The notes under the pieces are model-generated. The model had not been told where the DNA came from. It worked only from the letters and a program-made list of their open reading frames with translations, and searched no databases. 64,000 nt of DNA from Seminavis robusta (Eukaryota; Bacillariophyta; Bacillariophyceae; Naviculales; Naviculaceae), in assembly GCA_903772945.1 (NCBI GenBank), contig CAICTM010000159.1:40121-104120 (forward strand). Reading direction: 5' to 3'. The translations under genes were made by a program, and so were the position numbers. This document shows, one piece after another, positions 18,696 to 29,127 of this stretch. Position 1 is the stretch's first letter; each line of letters opens with the position of its first letter.

Positions 18696-19579
18696 GAACA
18701 CATGACATATTTGGCTTGCACCACTACTAGAACCATAACCTCCCCTTCCAACCTCCAACCCTGCTTCCCTGATCAGCGTCCTGTCGTGGCCGATAAAGAT
18801 AGACACTTTTAGAATCTTAATACATGTAAAATCAACTACATTGAAACTTGGCTCTTGGACGTCCATACAACATTACAAGGTAGCATTGGTGTAACGGTCA
18901 CTGTGACAGCTGTCCTGCTTTCTTGGTGGGAACTGCGAACATGATGCACCTGCCTCTGCACTTTTGGTCACTCGGCACAAGTCAAGGTACCGTGCATTCC
19001 CTTGTCAGATTTTGTCTTTTCTTGTCCTGGTGCTGGTAGTAGGAGAGGAATTGCCACTGTCAGGCTGGTTACGTCTCAAAACATCACAGGGGAGCCCAAG
19101 GCCAAAGCGCAACTAACTATGATCTCCTGGAATTGTGTGCGTGGTCCTATGCATACTTGCTGCCTAGTCTCAAGTCAAGGATCTGGGGAAGACGAAATGG
19201 TCTTCATCAGTGTACAATAGAAGCCTTGCTACCAAGAGTAAGTTGACAAGCTTCCGACTTGCCACCACTAGCTAGAGTCGAGTCAGCACTAATTGCTGAA
19301 GTTGTGATGGCTTGGCTGGAACCCCGAGCTTCGTTGGTCGTGGTTTGGCGAGAACGTACCGTAAAACCTCAACTCTACTGCCTTTTAGAAACACAAAAAA
19401 GATCCAAAGATCCAAGTGGGCAAAACCGTTTTCGCGTTCGCAACTGCCATCGCCGCCACAACAGCTGTGAATGAAGCCACTACCAGTACAGCAACCGGTT
19501 CGGTGCTAAAGGAAACTGTTTCTGAGGATTGTTTCGCCTGTTCTATAGTATTGTTTTATCAGATTAGAGTTGCTGCATC
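18696..19579. other. Intergenic, no feature seen
   Basis: 884 bp. No recognisable gene or RNA; only short open frames. Confidence 0.4.
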
Positions 19580-21422
19580 ATGTCCTCTTCTCTGAAGCAG
19601 CGGCACCAAGCCAAGAAGGACGAGAAGGAACCATCGGGAGACGAAACCCAAAAGATTGTGTCAAATGAGAAGAAAGAGCAACCACCGTTCCGTCTCATGG
19701 ACTTGCTGGGAGGCGTCGGTGGAATGATTGAGTTCCGACTCTTCCAGAAAGTACCTGGTTGGGTGGATGCGAGTTTGCCGCCTGGTACCACTTCAGAATT
19801 GGAGATGAACTTGTCCAATCCGCAGTTGTGGAGCATCCTGTCCGGTCACTCCATTGTGTTCTCTCCCAACTTGGTCTGGTTCTCCGTGGCAATGGGATTG
19901 TATGTCTTGGCGCCGTACGATTATGACCAGATGAGAGCGGAAGGAATGACCATGCAGTGGTTTGTCCAACGAGCACTACTCAACACGGTTGTCATGCTGG
20001 CATACTACGGCTTTTGGCACACGACATTGTATGGTTTGGGATGGGCCAAGCGACCATTTGCCCAAGGACGTGTCTATCGATGGTCCAAGACAATTCACAA
20101 TGTATGGTACTGTCTGTTGGGAGTGCTGCAATGGACTGGATGGGAACTCATCATGGTGTACTTGTATGCCAACAATCGCATTGGCTTCCAATCCAATGAG
20201 GACATTTTCCAAAATCCAATGGAAATGCTCAAGTTCTTTTTGGCCGTCATCACGGTACCCGTATTTCGAGAAATCCAATTCTTTTTTGCCCATCGCACCA
20301 TCCATTTGAGGTGTCTTTACAAGTACATTCACGCTCTTCATCACCGCAATACAGATGTGGAACCATTCTCGGGGCTTTGCATGTAAGTCTAAGGGTACCA
20401 GCTGAAAGTGCGAGTTCCTCGTCTCCTGCCATCGCTCACACTCTTTCTTCCCGTCGTCTAATGGCAGGAGCCCAGCAGAACATCTCTACTACATCTCTTC
20501 CATTGCTCCCAGTGTATATTGGCATGCCAGCCCCTTTCAGTTCCTTTGGAATGGCATTCATTTAGTTTTGAGTCCGGGTGCTTCTCACAGTGGCTGGGAG
20601 GATCATTGGCACAGCGACCAATTCCATGTAGCACATCATCGCTATTTTGAGTGCAACTATGGGAGTAAGTAGGTTGCTTGTTTTCTCGTGTTGAATGACC
20701 AAAGCATCGTTTGGAAAGTCGCGTTTGTGCACACCTCTCTCCTCACGTTTGCTTCTACTTTTTCCTACGTCTCGATTTGCATGGTAAGTGCGCTGATTCC
20801 TACTAGAAAACAGGCTCCGCCCGTCAGGTCGCTTGCTCACTTCTCGTTTCACCGTCTCAACTTTTTGTTCGAACAGGACTCATCTACCTTTACAGCTCCC
20901 GGTTTCCCATTGGATATTTGGTTTGGAACCATGCGAGAAACCATGGCGCCCACAACTCGTGTCTACAAGGGAGTTGCAGAAGAATGCGTTAGCAGACCAG
21001 ATGAAAATCCGGTAATCATGGCGCGACCTGATGCCAAATCAACCCTGCTAGGGATCCCTGCATGGGATCAAATGCTGTACATGGCAGCGACTGCCATTGG
21101 ATTGCCTCTCTTTGTGATTTACAATGTCAACAATCCACAAGTCCTTCCTGCATCGCTTGCCGCCGCAGTGGTTTCACTCGGGCCCTTGGTCCTGGCATCC
21201 CTGCTATCCATCATTACAGCGAACCCCCCTATTGATTCCTGGGAAAAGTTACGAGTCGCAATGCTATATCCATTTCAAAAAGAGCCAATTCTTGGCAAAT
21301 TCGGCCTGAGCCTTGTCTTGGGCACAGTACTTTCAATCATCCCTACCTATCACTTCTTTGAGTCCCTCTTTGTGGAGGATCCCAGTGACACAATCTACAA
21401 CAAAATTTGGGCTTCCGGTTAG
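19580..21422 (+). CDS. Fatty acid hydroxylase / sterol desaturase superfamily membrane di-iron enzyme
   Basis: Three exons: 19580-20382, 20468-20664, 20896-21422, giving 508 residues. Introns are 85 nt (gtaagt...ggcag) and 231 nt (gtaagt...tacag); splicing yields FSGLCMSPAEHLYY and YFECNYGTPGFPLDIWFGT, both typical of the family. The three histidine clusters are complete: HRTIH, HALHH and HVAHH, preceded by WEDHWHSDQFH. Several hydrophobic segments surround them. In the known family a membrane-embedded di-iron centre hydroxylates or desaturates sterols or fatty acyl chains in the ER using O2. The C-terminal region after the catalytic domain (~residues 400-490) adds two more hydrophobic stretches. 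The exact substrate cannot be assigned; sterol methyl oxidase or C-5 desaturase-like relatives are possible. Confidence 0.88.
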
Positions 21423-21978
21423 GGGCCATCAAAAAGGCACATAGTAGGAAGCTTGATGATCTTACTTCTATTAGGTGTTGCCCTCCTGAACTAGCCAACC
21501 TGCTTCAACCAGAATGTCGCTTTGTCGATCCGCTATACTATCAACATGCGCTCCGGTAGCTGTCTATCCCATCAGCAATTGACAGTGCCAATTTATGCGT
21601 ACCTGAAACTCGGGCACTGTCGCGAGGGTATCGACAGTTCACGTTCAGCGAATAGCATGATGTTTTCGATCATCTCTACGCACGCTACAAACCATCCTTG
21701 GGATAGCATCGATAGCATCTATTTCAACTTAAAAAGGTACCAATCCAAAGTAGACACGATCAGCTGTAACTGGGTTCGTTCTTGATCAGCCATTTCTCTG
21801 CTTGGCCCGACCACCACGATCCCTTACGGCTGTCTCGGTTGGCTCACAACCTTTTACAGCACACACACGATCGGGATGAAGGATTTTTATGACAACCGGT
21901 CTCCTAAAAATCCTCCTCTTCTCCTCCCTCAAATTTTTAAAAATTCCGCTTCCATCTCCACAACCCCCATGGTTTTCT
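21423..21978. other. Intergenic between convergent genes
   Basis: 556 bp between the hydroxylase stop and the chitinase stop. No gene is seen. The frame of the chitinase continues beyond its stop in short pieces without similarity. Confidence 0.4.
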
Positions 21979-24048
21979 TTAGTTGCAACCGGCACCACCA
22001 TTGCATGACACTTCATTGCCCCAGTTGCACATCTGAAATTCAACGTCAAAGAGGGTGCCCTGTGGACACTCCGAAAGACCACCAAAAACTGCACCACCAA
22101 AACAACTATAATACTCAGAACAATCACTGTACGTGAAGAGTCCTGTGTATCCAGGAGGGCAGCAAAGTTCACTGGAAGGCTCAGTTGGGGCAGTAACAGG
22201 TGTGGTCGTGGGCTGCCCTGGTGCGGCCGTGGGCCCGGCCGTGGGTGGACTCACTGGTGCTGGTGTGGGTGGCTTCGTTGGAGAACCAATGGTGACTGGT
22301 GCGGGCGTGGGCGGGGGAGAACTCACTGGCGCTGCTGAGGGTGTCTTTGTTGGAGGAGTCGTTGGAAGGGCGGCCGGGGGAGAGTCATTACAAGTGGCAC
22401 CACCATTGCATGGCACTTGAGTGGCCGTGGGCCCGGCCGTGGGAGGACTCACTGGTGCTGGTGTGGGTGGCTTCGTTGGAGAACCCATGGTGACTGGTGC
22501 AGGTGTGGGTGGGGGAGAACTCACTGGCGCTGCTGATGGATGCTTCGTTGGAGGAGCGACTGGGGGAGAGTCATTACAATCGGCAACACCATTGCATGAC
22601 ACTTCATGGCTCCAGTTGCAATACTGCAAGGCAGTGTCAAAGAGACTGCCCTGTGTACAAAGAATAGGAGTGCCAACAACTGCACCATTGACACAATAAT
22701 AATACTGAGCACATTCACTATAAGCCAAGAGCCCTGTGTATCCAGGAGGGCAGCAAGGTTCACTGGTAGGCCCATCCGGGGCAGTAACAGGAGCAGCCGT
22801 GGGCCCGGCCGTGGGAGGACTCACTGGTGCTGGTGTGGGTGCCTTCGTTGGAGGAGGAGCGCTGGTGACTGGTGCTGGTGTGATTGACAAGGAGCAGGTG
22901 GTCGAAGTAGTAATGGCTTGGTTGACAACGGAAGACCAAGAACCTTCTGTATCATCGATTGCAACCCAAAAGAAGGCACCGCCGTGACAGTTGTGAGATG
23001 TGGACAAATCAGTCATGATCTGAGCTGCTTGATGGGCATTTGCATTGCTTCCGGTTCCACTGCAATCATTGATGCAGAATCCAAACACCATGCGAGTGGC
23101 GTCTCCACCAAAGAATTGATTGGCAACTTCATTGTAGTGTTCCAATGCTGAAGTGCTTCCCTGCCCAGTGCCGCCAATACCATCTGGAACCGGTCGTGTC
23201 ATTCCATTGTAGTATTGAGGCATGATAAAATCCAGGGTGTGAGAATTAGCTTTGAGGAGCTGGAAGTAGGCTGTATTCGGTTCCAGGTCAACATCCATTG
23301 GGGCGTGAGTGACAATTGCATCAGATGCCAGAGAATTTCTGAGACCAACAGTCACCTGGGTCAAAAAGTTCTGAGCCTGTGTGCCCTTGTTGAAACCTGA
23401 TCCATTCTGGTTGTCCTCATAAAAGTATTCGTAATCGATATCAACACCATCAGCACCAAGCTCATCAACAATGGCAGTCAACCGAGATGCGACCTGAGTC
23501 TCTCTGCCATAACAGTACTCCCAGCAATCGTTCTGATCGCCAGCCCAGGAACCACCTGTCATGAAGAAAGAACCATGCTGTGAGCAAATGGCAACGTGAA
23601 TGATTCTTCAGGAACACCCAAGGCCAGACCAATCAGCCCAATACTCACCCATCCCGGCCCCTCCAAAGCTCACAAGGATCTTCTTGCCTTGAGCCTTGAG
23701 TTCGCCGAGAAGAGCAGGATTAGGAGCATTGTTACAAATAGGAGGAGTGGCAATCTCACAGGTGGGGCTGCAGTTGTTCTTTCCTGGTGCATCTGTATAA
23801 GAGACGGCAAAACCAATGACAATGTGGGTGTACTGGGTGAGCTGTGCAGCTGTGGGGCAGGACTGCCAATTCCCAACATAGGCAATCATTCGTGAGTGAT
23901 CAGCGGAAGGATTCAACCCAGAGGGGGGTGCTGGAGCAGGAGTGGAGTCACCATCACAGCTTCCATCACCACAAATTGCAGCCAAAGCGCCTTGGTGGCA
24001 TAGCCACACAGGTAAAAGGACAGCATAAGTTGCAGAGATAATCTTCAT
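21979..24048 (-). CDS. Secreted GH18 chitinase with two CBM14 chitin-binding domains
   Basis: Exons 23649-24048 and 21979-23555 with a 93-nt intron (23556-23648); 658 residues. A signal peptide (MKIISATYAVLLPVWLCHQG) precedes the GH18 barrel: RMIAYVGNWQSCP, KKILVSFGGAGMGG (across the splice), and the catalytic DGVDIDYEY, which satisfies DxxDxDxE with the acid Glu present. Then come MPQYYNG, GGAFFWVAIDD, and a Pro/Thr/Ala-rich linker carrying two CBM14 (peritrophin-type) modules, each CCPPGYTGL...YC/SC...CNW...VSCN. A 198-bp internal repeat in the linker contains only the tail of a third CBM14. Unlike its paralogue at 31253 it lacks the hevein-type CBM18 after the signal peptide. Predicted role: hydrolysis of external or wall chitin beta-1,4 bonds. 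Confidence 0.92.
22225..22605. repeat. ~198-bp direct repeat inside the chitinase linker
   Basis: Copies start at 22225 and 22423 (GGCCGTGGGCCCGGCCGTGG) and are highly similar for ~130 bp, then diverge with small gaps. The period is 66 codons, so the frame is kept. Each encodes CNDSPP, a Thr/Pro linker and PPTAGPTA. Confidence 0.85.
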
Positions 24049-24384
24049 TGGAGTGGTTTTGTGGAGTTCACAGCGGATTTGTAAATTTGTGGGTTCCTGG
24101 AATTAGTGAGGATCGCCGTGGCCGCGATTGAATCGAATCGAATCGAATGGTATCCTTCTTCTGAAGAGAGACCTGAATGGTTAACAGGGGTTCGTAGCCA
24201 AATCCATCCGTCTTTAAAAAAAAAATTTGGGGGGGGGGTTGTTGGTGGAGGGCAATTTGCAACGCCTATTTTGGTGCTCCTCCAGATTTTTGTAATCACT
24301 TCTTGGATGGTTTGAATCATCCCACGCGATTGCAAGAATGATCAAGCGAATCATTGGCAAAGGTGATTCGCACCGGTACCGTAC
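24049..24384. other. Chitinase 5' flank up to the transposon
   Basis: 336 bp holding the chitinase promoter. It contains a GAATC pentamer repeat (24124-24147) and A9/G10 homopolymers (24217-24238). The first ~60 bp resemble the flank of the paralogue at 32791, including TGGAGTGGT and GTGAGTTCCTGG-like words, consistent with duplication including the promoter. Confidence 0.5.
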
Positions 24385-24385
24385 A

Positions 24386-24405
24386 GGACCGTCCGGTGAT
24401 TTAGC
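24386..24405 (+). repeat. Left terminal inverted repeat
   Basis: GGACCGTCCGGTGATTTAGC, 20 of 20 complementary to 29107-29126. Similarity continues loosely inward (ATTCACGACT on the left, CACTCACGACT on the right) before the subterminal arrays. Confidence 0.92.
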
Positions 24406-24466
24406 ATTCACGACTAATTGGGATTCAAGATTTCGCACGACTGGTTTCAAAAACGTCACGTCACAA

Positions 24467-24640
24467 GACTCTCCCTTAACTCTCCCTTAATCCACGACTC
24501 TCCCCTACACACTCTCCCTTATTAAACTCTCCCTACGTGACTCTCCCTTATTTCTCCGAAACACTCCCTTAAGTGAAACTCTCCCTAACGCTCCCCAGAT
24601 CAATAACTCTCCCTAACTCTCCCTTATTTCTTCAACTCTC
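24467..24640 (+). repeat. Left subterminal array of ~10 CTCTCCCTTA-type repeats
   Basis: About ten 11-13-bp copies of ACTCTCCCTTA or close variants (ACTCTCCCTAC, ACACTCCCTTA) with short variable spacers. Subterminal arrays of this kind are usually transposase binding sites. Confidence 0.85.
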
Positions 24641-24802
24641 ACTCGTCGACACCCGCCACCGCCACAACAACAACACCAACCAACAAGCAACAACAACAAG
24701 AGCAACACAAAGAGTGAGCTGATTAGGCTACTAGCAGCTATCTAGACAGCAGTACGCTTGTTTACAAGATAATCGATTGATTGAAGTGGTAGCGTCCGTT
24801 AT

Positions 24803-25474
24803 CTACTCGTCGGCGGCCTCTTCATCATCACCCTCTCCGTCCTCATCATTATTCTGTTCGTCGTCAGCACCCGCATTTGCCTGGGCTTCTTGCTGCATCT
24901 CTTTGTAGAGTTCTTTCCATTTGTAACCCCCCTTTTCTGTCTGTTGCAATTGATTGAGGTATCGTGCTGTTCGGAATTCTTGATAGATGTGATCTCGGAA
25001 TACTTTCAGTGGAAACAATAGATATGAATCACGGCTCTCCCACAAGTCCATTGGCTTCATCTCATCATGCAACCCTGCCAACAAGTCCTCTTTCAGATGC
25101 TTTTGAGCATCGCTCCCTTCCCACTCGGGATAATTCCCTTTGGCAGCAATGAGTGACTTTGGATGGTTCTGCACAAAGCGATCAAATGCTTCCTTGTCTT
25201 CATCAGCTCTTGACATGTTCTGCCCAATCTGAGCTCTCAAATCGCTTAGCCGGCCCCGAAAGAGCCGAAACTCCCCAGCTTTCTGAACAAGTGGCAAGCT
25301 GTCAAAATAGACTCGAATTACATCTTCCACAGCTTTTGTATCGCCTTCTGCACTCAATTCCTCAGCTGTTGCTTCCAAAGGAACATCCCCTTTCATTATC
25401 GCCGCATAAAGCTCTGCCTTGGCATCGCTATATTGCCATCCTTTCTTCTTCTTCTTCTTTGATTTGGGTGGCAT
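24803..25474 (-). CDS. Transposon accessory protein, lysine-rich start
   Basis: A 223-residue protein from the internal ATG at 25474 (MPPKSKKKKKKGWQYSDAKA), preferred over the upstream ATG at 25552 because the conserved part begins there. The order WQYSDAKAELYAAIMKGDVP, RLSDLRAQIG, YPEWEGSDAQKHLKEDLLAG, MKPMDLWESRDSYLLFPLKVF, RDHIYQE follows a pattern I associate with repeated, transposon-borne proteins of stramenopiles; the family has no name I can give with certainty. The C-terminus is acidic. Harbinger partners carry Myb/SANT domains; the W-rich first helix is compatible with DNA binding but not proof. Confidence 0.7.
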   Translation of the reverse strand: MPPKSKKKKKKGWQYSDAKAELYAAIMKGDVPLEATAEELSAEGDTKAVEDVIRVYFDSLPLVQKAGEFRLFRGRLSDLRAQIGQNMSRADEDKEAFDRFVQNHPKSLIAAKGNYPEWEGSDAQKHLKEDLLAGLHDEMKPMDLWESRDSYLLFPLKVFRDHIYQEFRTARYLNQLQQTEKGGYKWKELYKEMQQEAQANAGADDEQNNDEDGEGDDEEAADE

Positions 25475-25715
25475 GGTTGCTTTGCTGCTACAGAGAGACC
25501 TTGGCAATGGAGTGAGCGCTGCCAATGATGTGAAAGCAAAGACGTGGCGCAAGAGGGCGCGCTGGAAGGATTGTGAGGTGGCAATTTGCCGAATTTGCCC
25601 AACCCCACAAAAGATTTCTCTTCAAGACATTATGACTCTCGTGTAGGTTCCTACCATAGTGGGTAGGGCTGTGCTTTGGAAGCAGATCTTTTGTTTGGGT
25701 TTGCAAGTCGCCACA

Positions 25716-27907
25716 ATGAACACCCGGTCTGGACGAAAGCTCACCAAGAAAGGAGAGGCGAGACTTCCACCGTTGAGTCCATCGGCTGTTGCCTCTTCAC
25801 AACCTCCTCCTCCTCACCTATTGAGCCCGGATAATAGGTCAGTGAGAAGTGTCAGTAGCACTGGAAGCAAGAGGCCAGGGCTGGCCGGTCATATCCAAAA
25901 GCAACTGGCAATTGATATTGAAACACAAATCCCTGGGGGGATCTCAGCTTTTCTTGCAAAAACGCCCAAGACACAGCTGCTGGCTCCTTTGTTAGATCGG
26001 CGTGCTGCGTTAGACCACGAGGCAGGTCGCCAACCCTTGTACGGAGAAAGAGGTGATAAGATCAGAGCGACTGTTGGGAAATACGTTGATCGTTGGAAGA
26101 ACCTCCCCCGTGACGAGTATCGCGAGAAGATTCTTGACAAGTGGAATATTGCCCCCGCGAAGAAGATCACGAAAAAACAGCTTGAATCAGCCAAGAAGGA
26201 ACCATCAAGAGCGACAGCTGCAAAGACCCCACAGAAAGCAGCCGTATCTCTTGATTTTGAATCCTACAGGGACAAGGACGACTCGTCGATCTCGTCAGGT
26301 GAAGAGGACTCTGGTGGTTTTCATATCAAAGAGATAAGGACAGTGGCAAAGGTGACAAGTGGAACACTGCAGTTTCCAGCTGAGAAGACTTCTGAGGTGC
26401 CAGCATTGATCATTGATTCAGACATCAACACGGAAACAATGTCGGTCGCGGGTGCAACTGGGAGTTTGTACTCGAGTAAGATGGTGCATTCTTTGTAATT
26501 CGACGAGGAAGGTTTGCTCTCTCACACCTTCTTGTCATTTGATTGCTCTTCTCTCCATTTAGAAAACATTCCGGTGAATGTGAAAGAGTGGTGGCTGACT
26601 GAAGCTCCGTTCAAAGTTTATTCTGCCACAGGGCTTGTGGGTGTGAACGACAAGAACAAGTATCGAGGATACATCATTATCATGCAGGTGCATCCCTTAG
26701 ATGCTTATGGTGATGGGACCAAAAAGGCGTTTCCTTACAAGGCGACTCTGTACACTACGAAGAGCGTCATGATTGAAGGCCCAGCAGTTAACGCTGCTGA
26801 TGCTGGGGGAGAAGATGACGAAATCCGATCAATGTTGGATGATAAAAATCCTGATGATCTTCCGGTCCTTGATGCGATTGAAACTGCAGCTCACACTCTG
26901 AATGAAGCAGTGATGAAGAAGAACAAGAATAAGGCGATTTACATTCTTGACTTTTCAAAGGTCAATGGCGGCCATGTTGAGCTGTCGGCGGAGGTTTTGA
27001 AGACTCACGAGAAGATGAAAACGAGTGAACTCAGGAACGAAGGACTTCCAATCAAAGCTGATTCTGCCACTGCGAATGAGTTCGACGAGGATGGCAACTT
27101 GCCCAAGATCACAGTTGAGGTTGATGATAACTTAAATTCTGAGAGAGAAGTGGAGATCTGGACTGTTGACAATCGACCTCGTATCTTTTGGCGCGTTGCC
27201 GACCTAGCTCAAGAGGCCCGTCGCAGAGGGAGAGTTGAAGACGAAACGGAAGAAGACACAGGAGCAGCAGCAGCCCTTTCCGCTCGCATGGCAAAGATGA
27301 AGGTCGGAAAGAAAAGGGGAGCGAAAAAGAAAGGTTGAGTGAGCTGTTCTCGTCAATCGGTTTGCTTTTAGAGATAACTATTAACTTTCGTTGTTTGTTT
27401 GGAACAGATTCGAGTGCTGTTAAGCTTCCACAACCACAACCACCAAAGTCGAATCCATCCCTGCCTGCTGCTGATCCACGGCAACAACCTCTTCCAGGTG
27501 GTGGTGACAACGACGATGGCGGCAGTGATTCTTCCAGCTCAAAGAACTACTTTGATTACGATTTTGAGTTCACGAGTGAACAAGATGAAGATGCAGCTTG
27601 GATCGATCAAAAGATCGAAGAATTGAATCAGGATCATGGTGATGCTTCGAGTTTTCTTTCCAGTCGTCGCCTTCAAAGCCGATTGCGTCAAGAAGACGAA
27701 GCAGCGAGAGAGCGGCAAGCGTCCTCTGGGGAAGATTTAGCGCAACACGTTGAAGTCGAGAATGCAATCATGAGTGATGAGGGTGGCCACAACAAAAGAT
27801 CAGCATCGTCTTTAGTTGCGGCATCCGAAAAGGAAGGGCTCTTGAAGTGGAACCGAGTGGACAATGACAACAATGGTGGTGTTGGTGGCGGCAGCGGCGA
27901 CTACTAA
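25716..27907 (+). CDS. Transposon accessory protein, spliced, unknown fold
   Basis: Three exons: 25716-26475, 26563-27333, 27408-27907, giving 676 residues. Introns are 87 nt (gtaaga...tttag) and 74 nt (gttgag...aacag); both are phase 1 and the total coding length is a multiple of three. The N-terminal ~250 residues are basic and Ser/Thr-rich. The central part (NVKEWWLTEAPFKVYSATG, YRGYIIIMQVHPLDAYGDG, EVEIWTVDNRPRIFWRVADL) is likely globular but I do not recognise it. The C-terminus is acidic and Gly/Asp-rich. It is divergent from the 24803-25474 gene and convergent with the transposase, inside the same inverted repeats. A structural or DNA-binding helper role is inference. The splice donor GTTGAG is weak. 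Confidence 0.6.
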
Positions 27908-27950
27908 AACCTCAGATAATTCAATCAGTACTACTATTAAAATAGAAGGT

Positions 27951-28970
27951 TTACATATCACCAGCGTAGATATTCCAAAGTGGATTGCCATTTTCCATTT
28001 GGTATTGGCAGATGACAACAACAGCAGTAATGCACTCTTGCAACCTAAACTGGCCATGACGGTGAGTGTCATCACAACACTTGAAAGATTTCAACATGCT
28101 GTTGAAGTTCTCGTGACGCTTCAGAGCTCTCGACTTGAACTTTCTGACACTGGGGTGATCATGGCCATTTGGTGTGCTAAGCACATCGTTGTCCTCCTTT
28201 GCATGATACCCTCCATCAGCGATACATTTCTTCTCGGTCGCACGCAACTTATCACGGAGCCCACCATTGTCCCGAAAGATCACACGATCAGGCCAATCTC
28301 CTGCCTTTTCAGCAGGCCGAAATTGAAGCACTTGACTTCTGAAGATCGAGAGCACAATCTCGGTGTTATACCCAGCGGTATGATGTTTGAAATCGAACAT
28401 TGCCGGATCCTTTGCGATGTCAGGATGCATTTGCTCGTACGCCTGTGACATCGTACCATCGACAGTGCAAACCCAAATGTCATCACCTTCTTCCTCCTCT
28501 CCCCATCCAATTTTTTCTATATGCAGCCTTCCAATTTTGTTGACGTAATACCAAACCCACTCTCTTTGTGTTTTCGCTGTGCTTTGGTAAGCGCTTTCGC
28601 GCTCGGTTTCAACTGGATATCGCTTCAGGAAATGATGCGCCATGAGGTAGTAGTTAAGCTTAAGCTTCTTTGGAGGAATTCTGGTCTCGAGATCCTCTGT
28701 TGTTTGGAGGTCCTCCCAAATTTCGCAAAGGACAACCGGAACAGAACCGTATCGACTACGAAATTTGTCCACCTTGCTCTTTTCTTTCCAGTTAGCCACT
28801 CTCTCTTCCTTGTAGCCAGCAAGCTTCAGACCCTCTAACAGCATTTCATCTGCAGTGTATACACAGTGAGGTTCGATTTCGTCCATTATGAAGCCAATCG
28901 GAGCGCAAGTTAGGCCATCGTCGGTCTTTTTATGACTCTCCCTTATTTTCGAAAAACTCTCCCTTGACAT
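27951..28970 (-). CDS. Harbinger-like DDE transposase
   Basis: A 339-residue frame. The catalytic triad is visible in family context: first Asp in VCTVDGTMSQ, second Asp in CIADGGYHAKED, Glu in RALKRHENFNSMLKSF, with the intervening FKHHTAGYNTEIVLSIF and WPDRVIFRDNGGLRDKL and the trailing HRHGQFRLQECITAVVVICQ typical of PIF/Harbinger-like (DDE_Tnp_4-type) enzymes. The first ~16 codons (MSRESFSKIRES) are made of two subterminal repeats read as codons; the next ATG (28886, MDEIEPHCVYTADEM) may be the true start, giving 311 residues. It cuts and pastes the element. The absence of frameshifts suggests it could still be active. Confidence 0.82.
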   Translation of the reverse strand: MSRESFSKIRESHKKTDDGLTCAPIGFIMDEIEPHCVYTADEMLLEGLKLAGYKEERVANWKEKSKVDKFRSRYGSVPVVLCEIWEDLQTTEDLETRIPPKKLKLNYYLMAHHFLKRYPVETERESAYQSTAKTQREWVWYYVNKIGRLHIEKIGWGEEEEGDDIWVCTVDGTMSQAYEQMHPDIAKDPAMFDFKHHTAGYNTEIVLSIFRSQVLQFRPAEKAGDWPDRVIFRDNGGLRDKLRATEKKCIADGGYHAKEDNDVLSTPNGHDHPSVRKFKSRALKRHENFNSMLKSFKCCDDTHRHGQFRLQECITAVVVICQYQMENGNPLWNIYAGDM

Positions 28971-29045
28971 TTAACCCTCTCCCTAACACTCCCTTAAATC
29001 TTTGACTCTCCCTTACGACTCTCCCTTAATTCCACTCTCCCTTAA
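28934..29045 (+). repeat. Right subterminal array of ~7 CTCTCCCTTA-type repeats
   Basis: About seven copies of ACTCTCCCTTA variants. They are in the same orientation as the left array, although the terminal repeats are inverted. The array overlaps the first codons of the transposase frame. Confidence 0.85.
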
Positions 29046-29106
29046 GTAGTCTAGTCGTGTAACCAAGGGGTTGAATCCAGTCGTGAGTGCAAAAATTAAT
29101 CCCGGA

Positions 29107-29126
29107 GCTAAATCACCGGACGGTCC
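29107..29126 (-). repeat. Right terminal inverted repeat
   Basis: Reverse complement of the left 20-bp repeat, no mismatches. Followed by AGTACCGGTACC. Confidence 0.92.
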
Positions 29127-29127
29127 A

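Larger units (their letters stand above)
24385..29127. mobile_element. Harbinger-like DNA transposon, ~4.74 kb, three genes
   Basis: Bounded by a perfect 20-bp terminal inverted repeat, GGACCGTCCGGTGATTTAGC (24386-24405; its reverse complement at 29107-29126). GTAC lies directly outside position 24385 and directly after 29127; this may be a target-site duplication but the word is palindromic and common here. Inside each end is an array of CTCTCCCTTA-type repeats. The element carries a DDE transposase (minus, 27951-28970), an accessory gene (minus, 24803-25474) and a spliced accessory gene (plus, 25716-27907). All frames are open, so the copy looks recent or intact. Harbinger elements usually encode a transposase and a Myb-like partner; the partner role of the accessory genes is inference. 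Confidence 0.85.

Noticed and set aside
18871-18945. Possible tRNA (GGTGTAACGGTCA words)
   Set aside because: No cloverleaf with T-arm and acceptor stem could be folded.
20688-20895. A separate gene starting at 20688
   Set aside because: This stretch is intron 2 of the fatty acid hydroxylase; using 20896 as acceptor restores NYGTPGFPLDIWFGT in phase.
24467-24640. Telomere-like or CRISPR-like array
   Set aside because: The CTCTCCCTTA units are irregularly spaced, resemble no telomere repeat, and occur at both ends of a transposon, so they are subterminal repeats.
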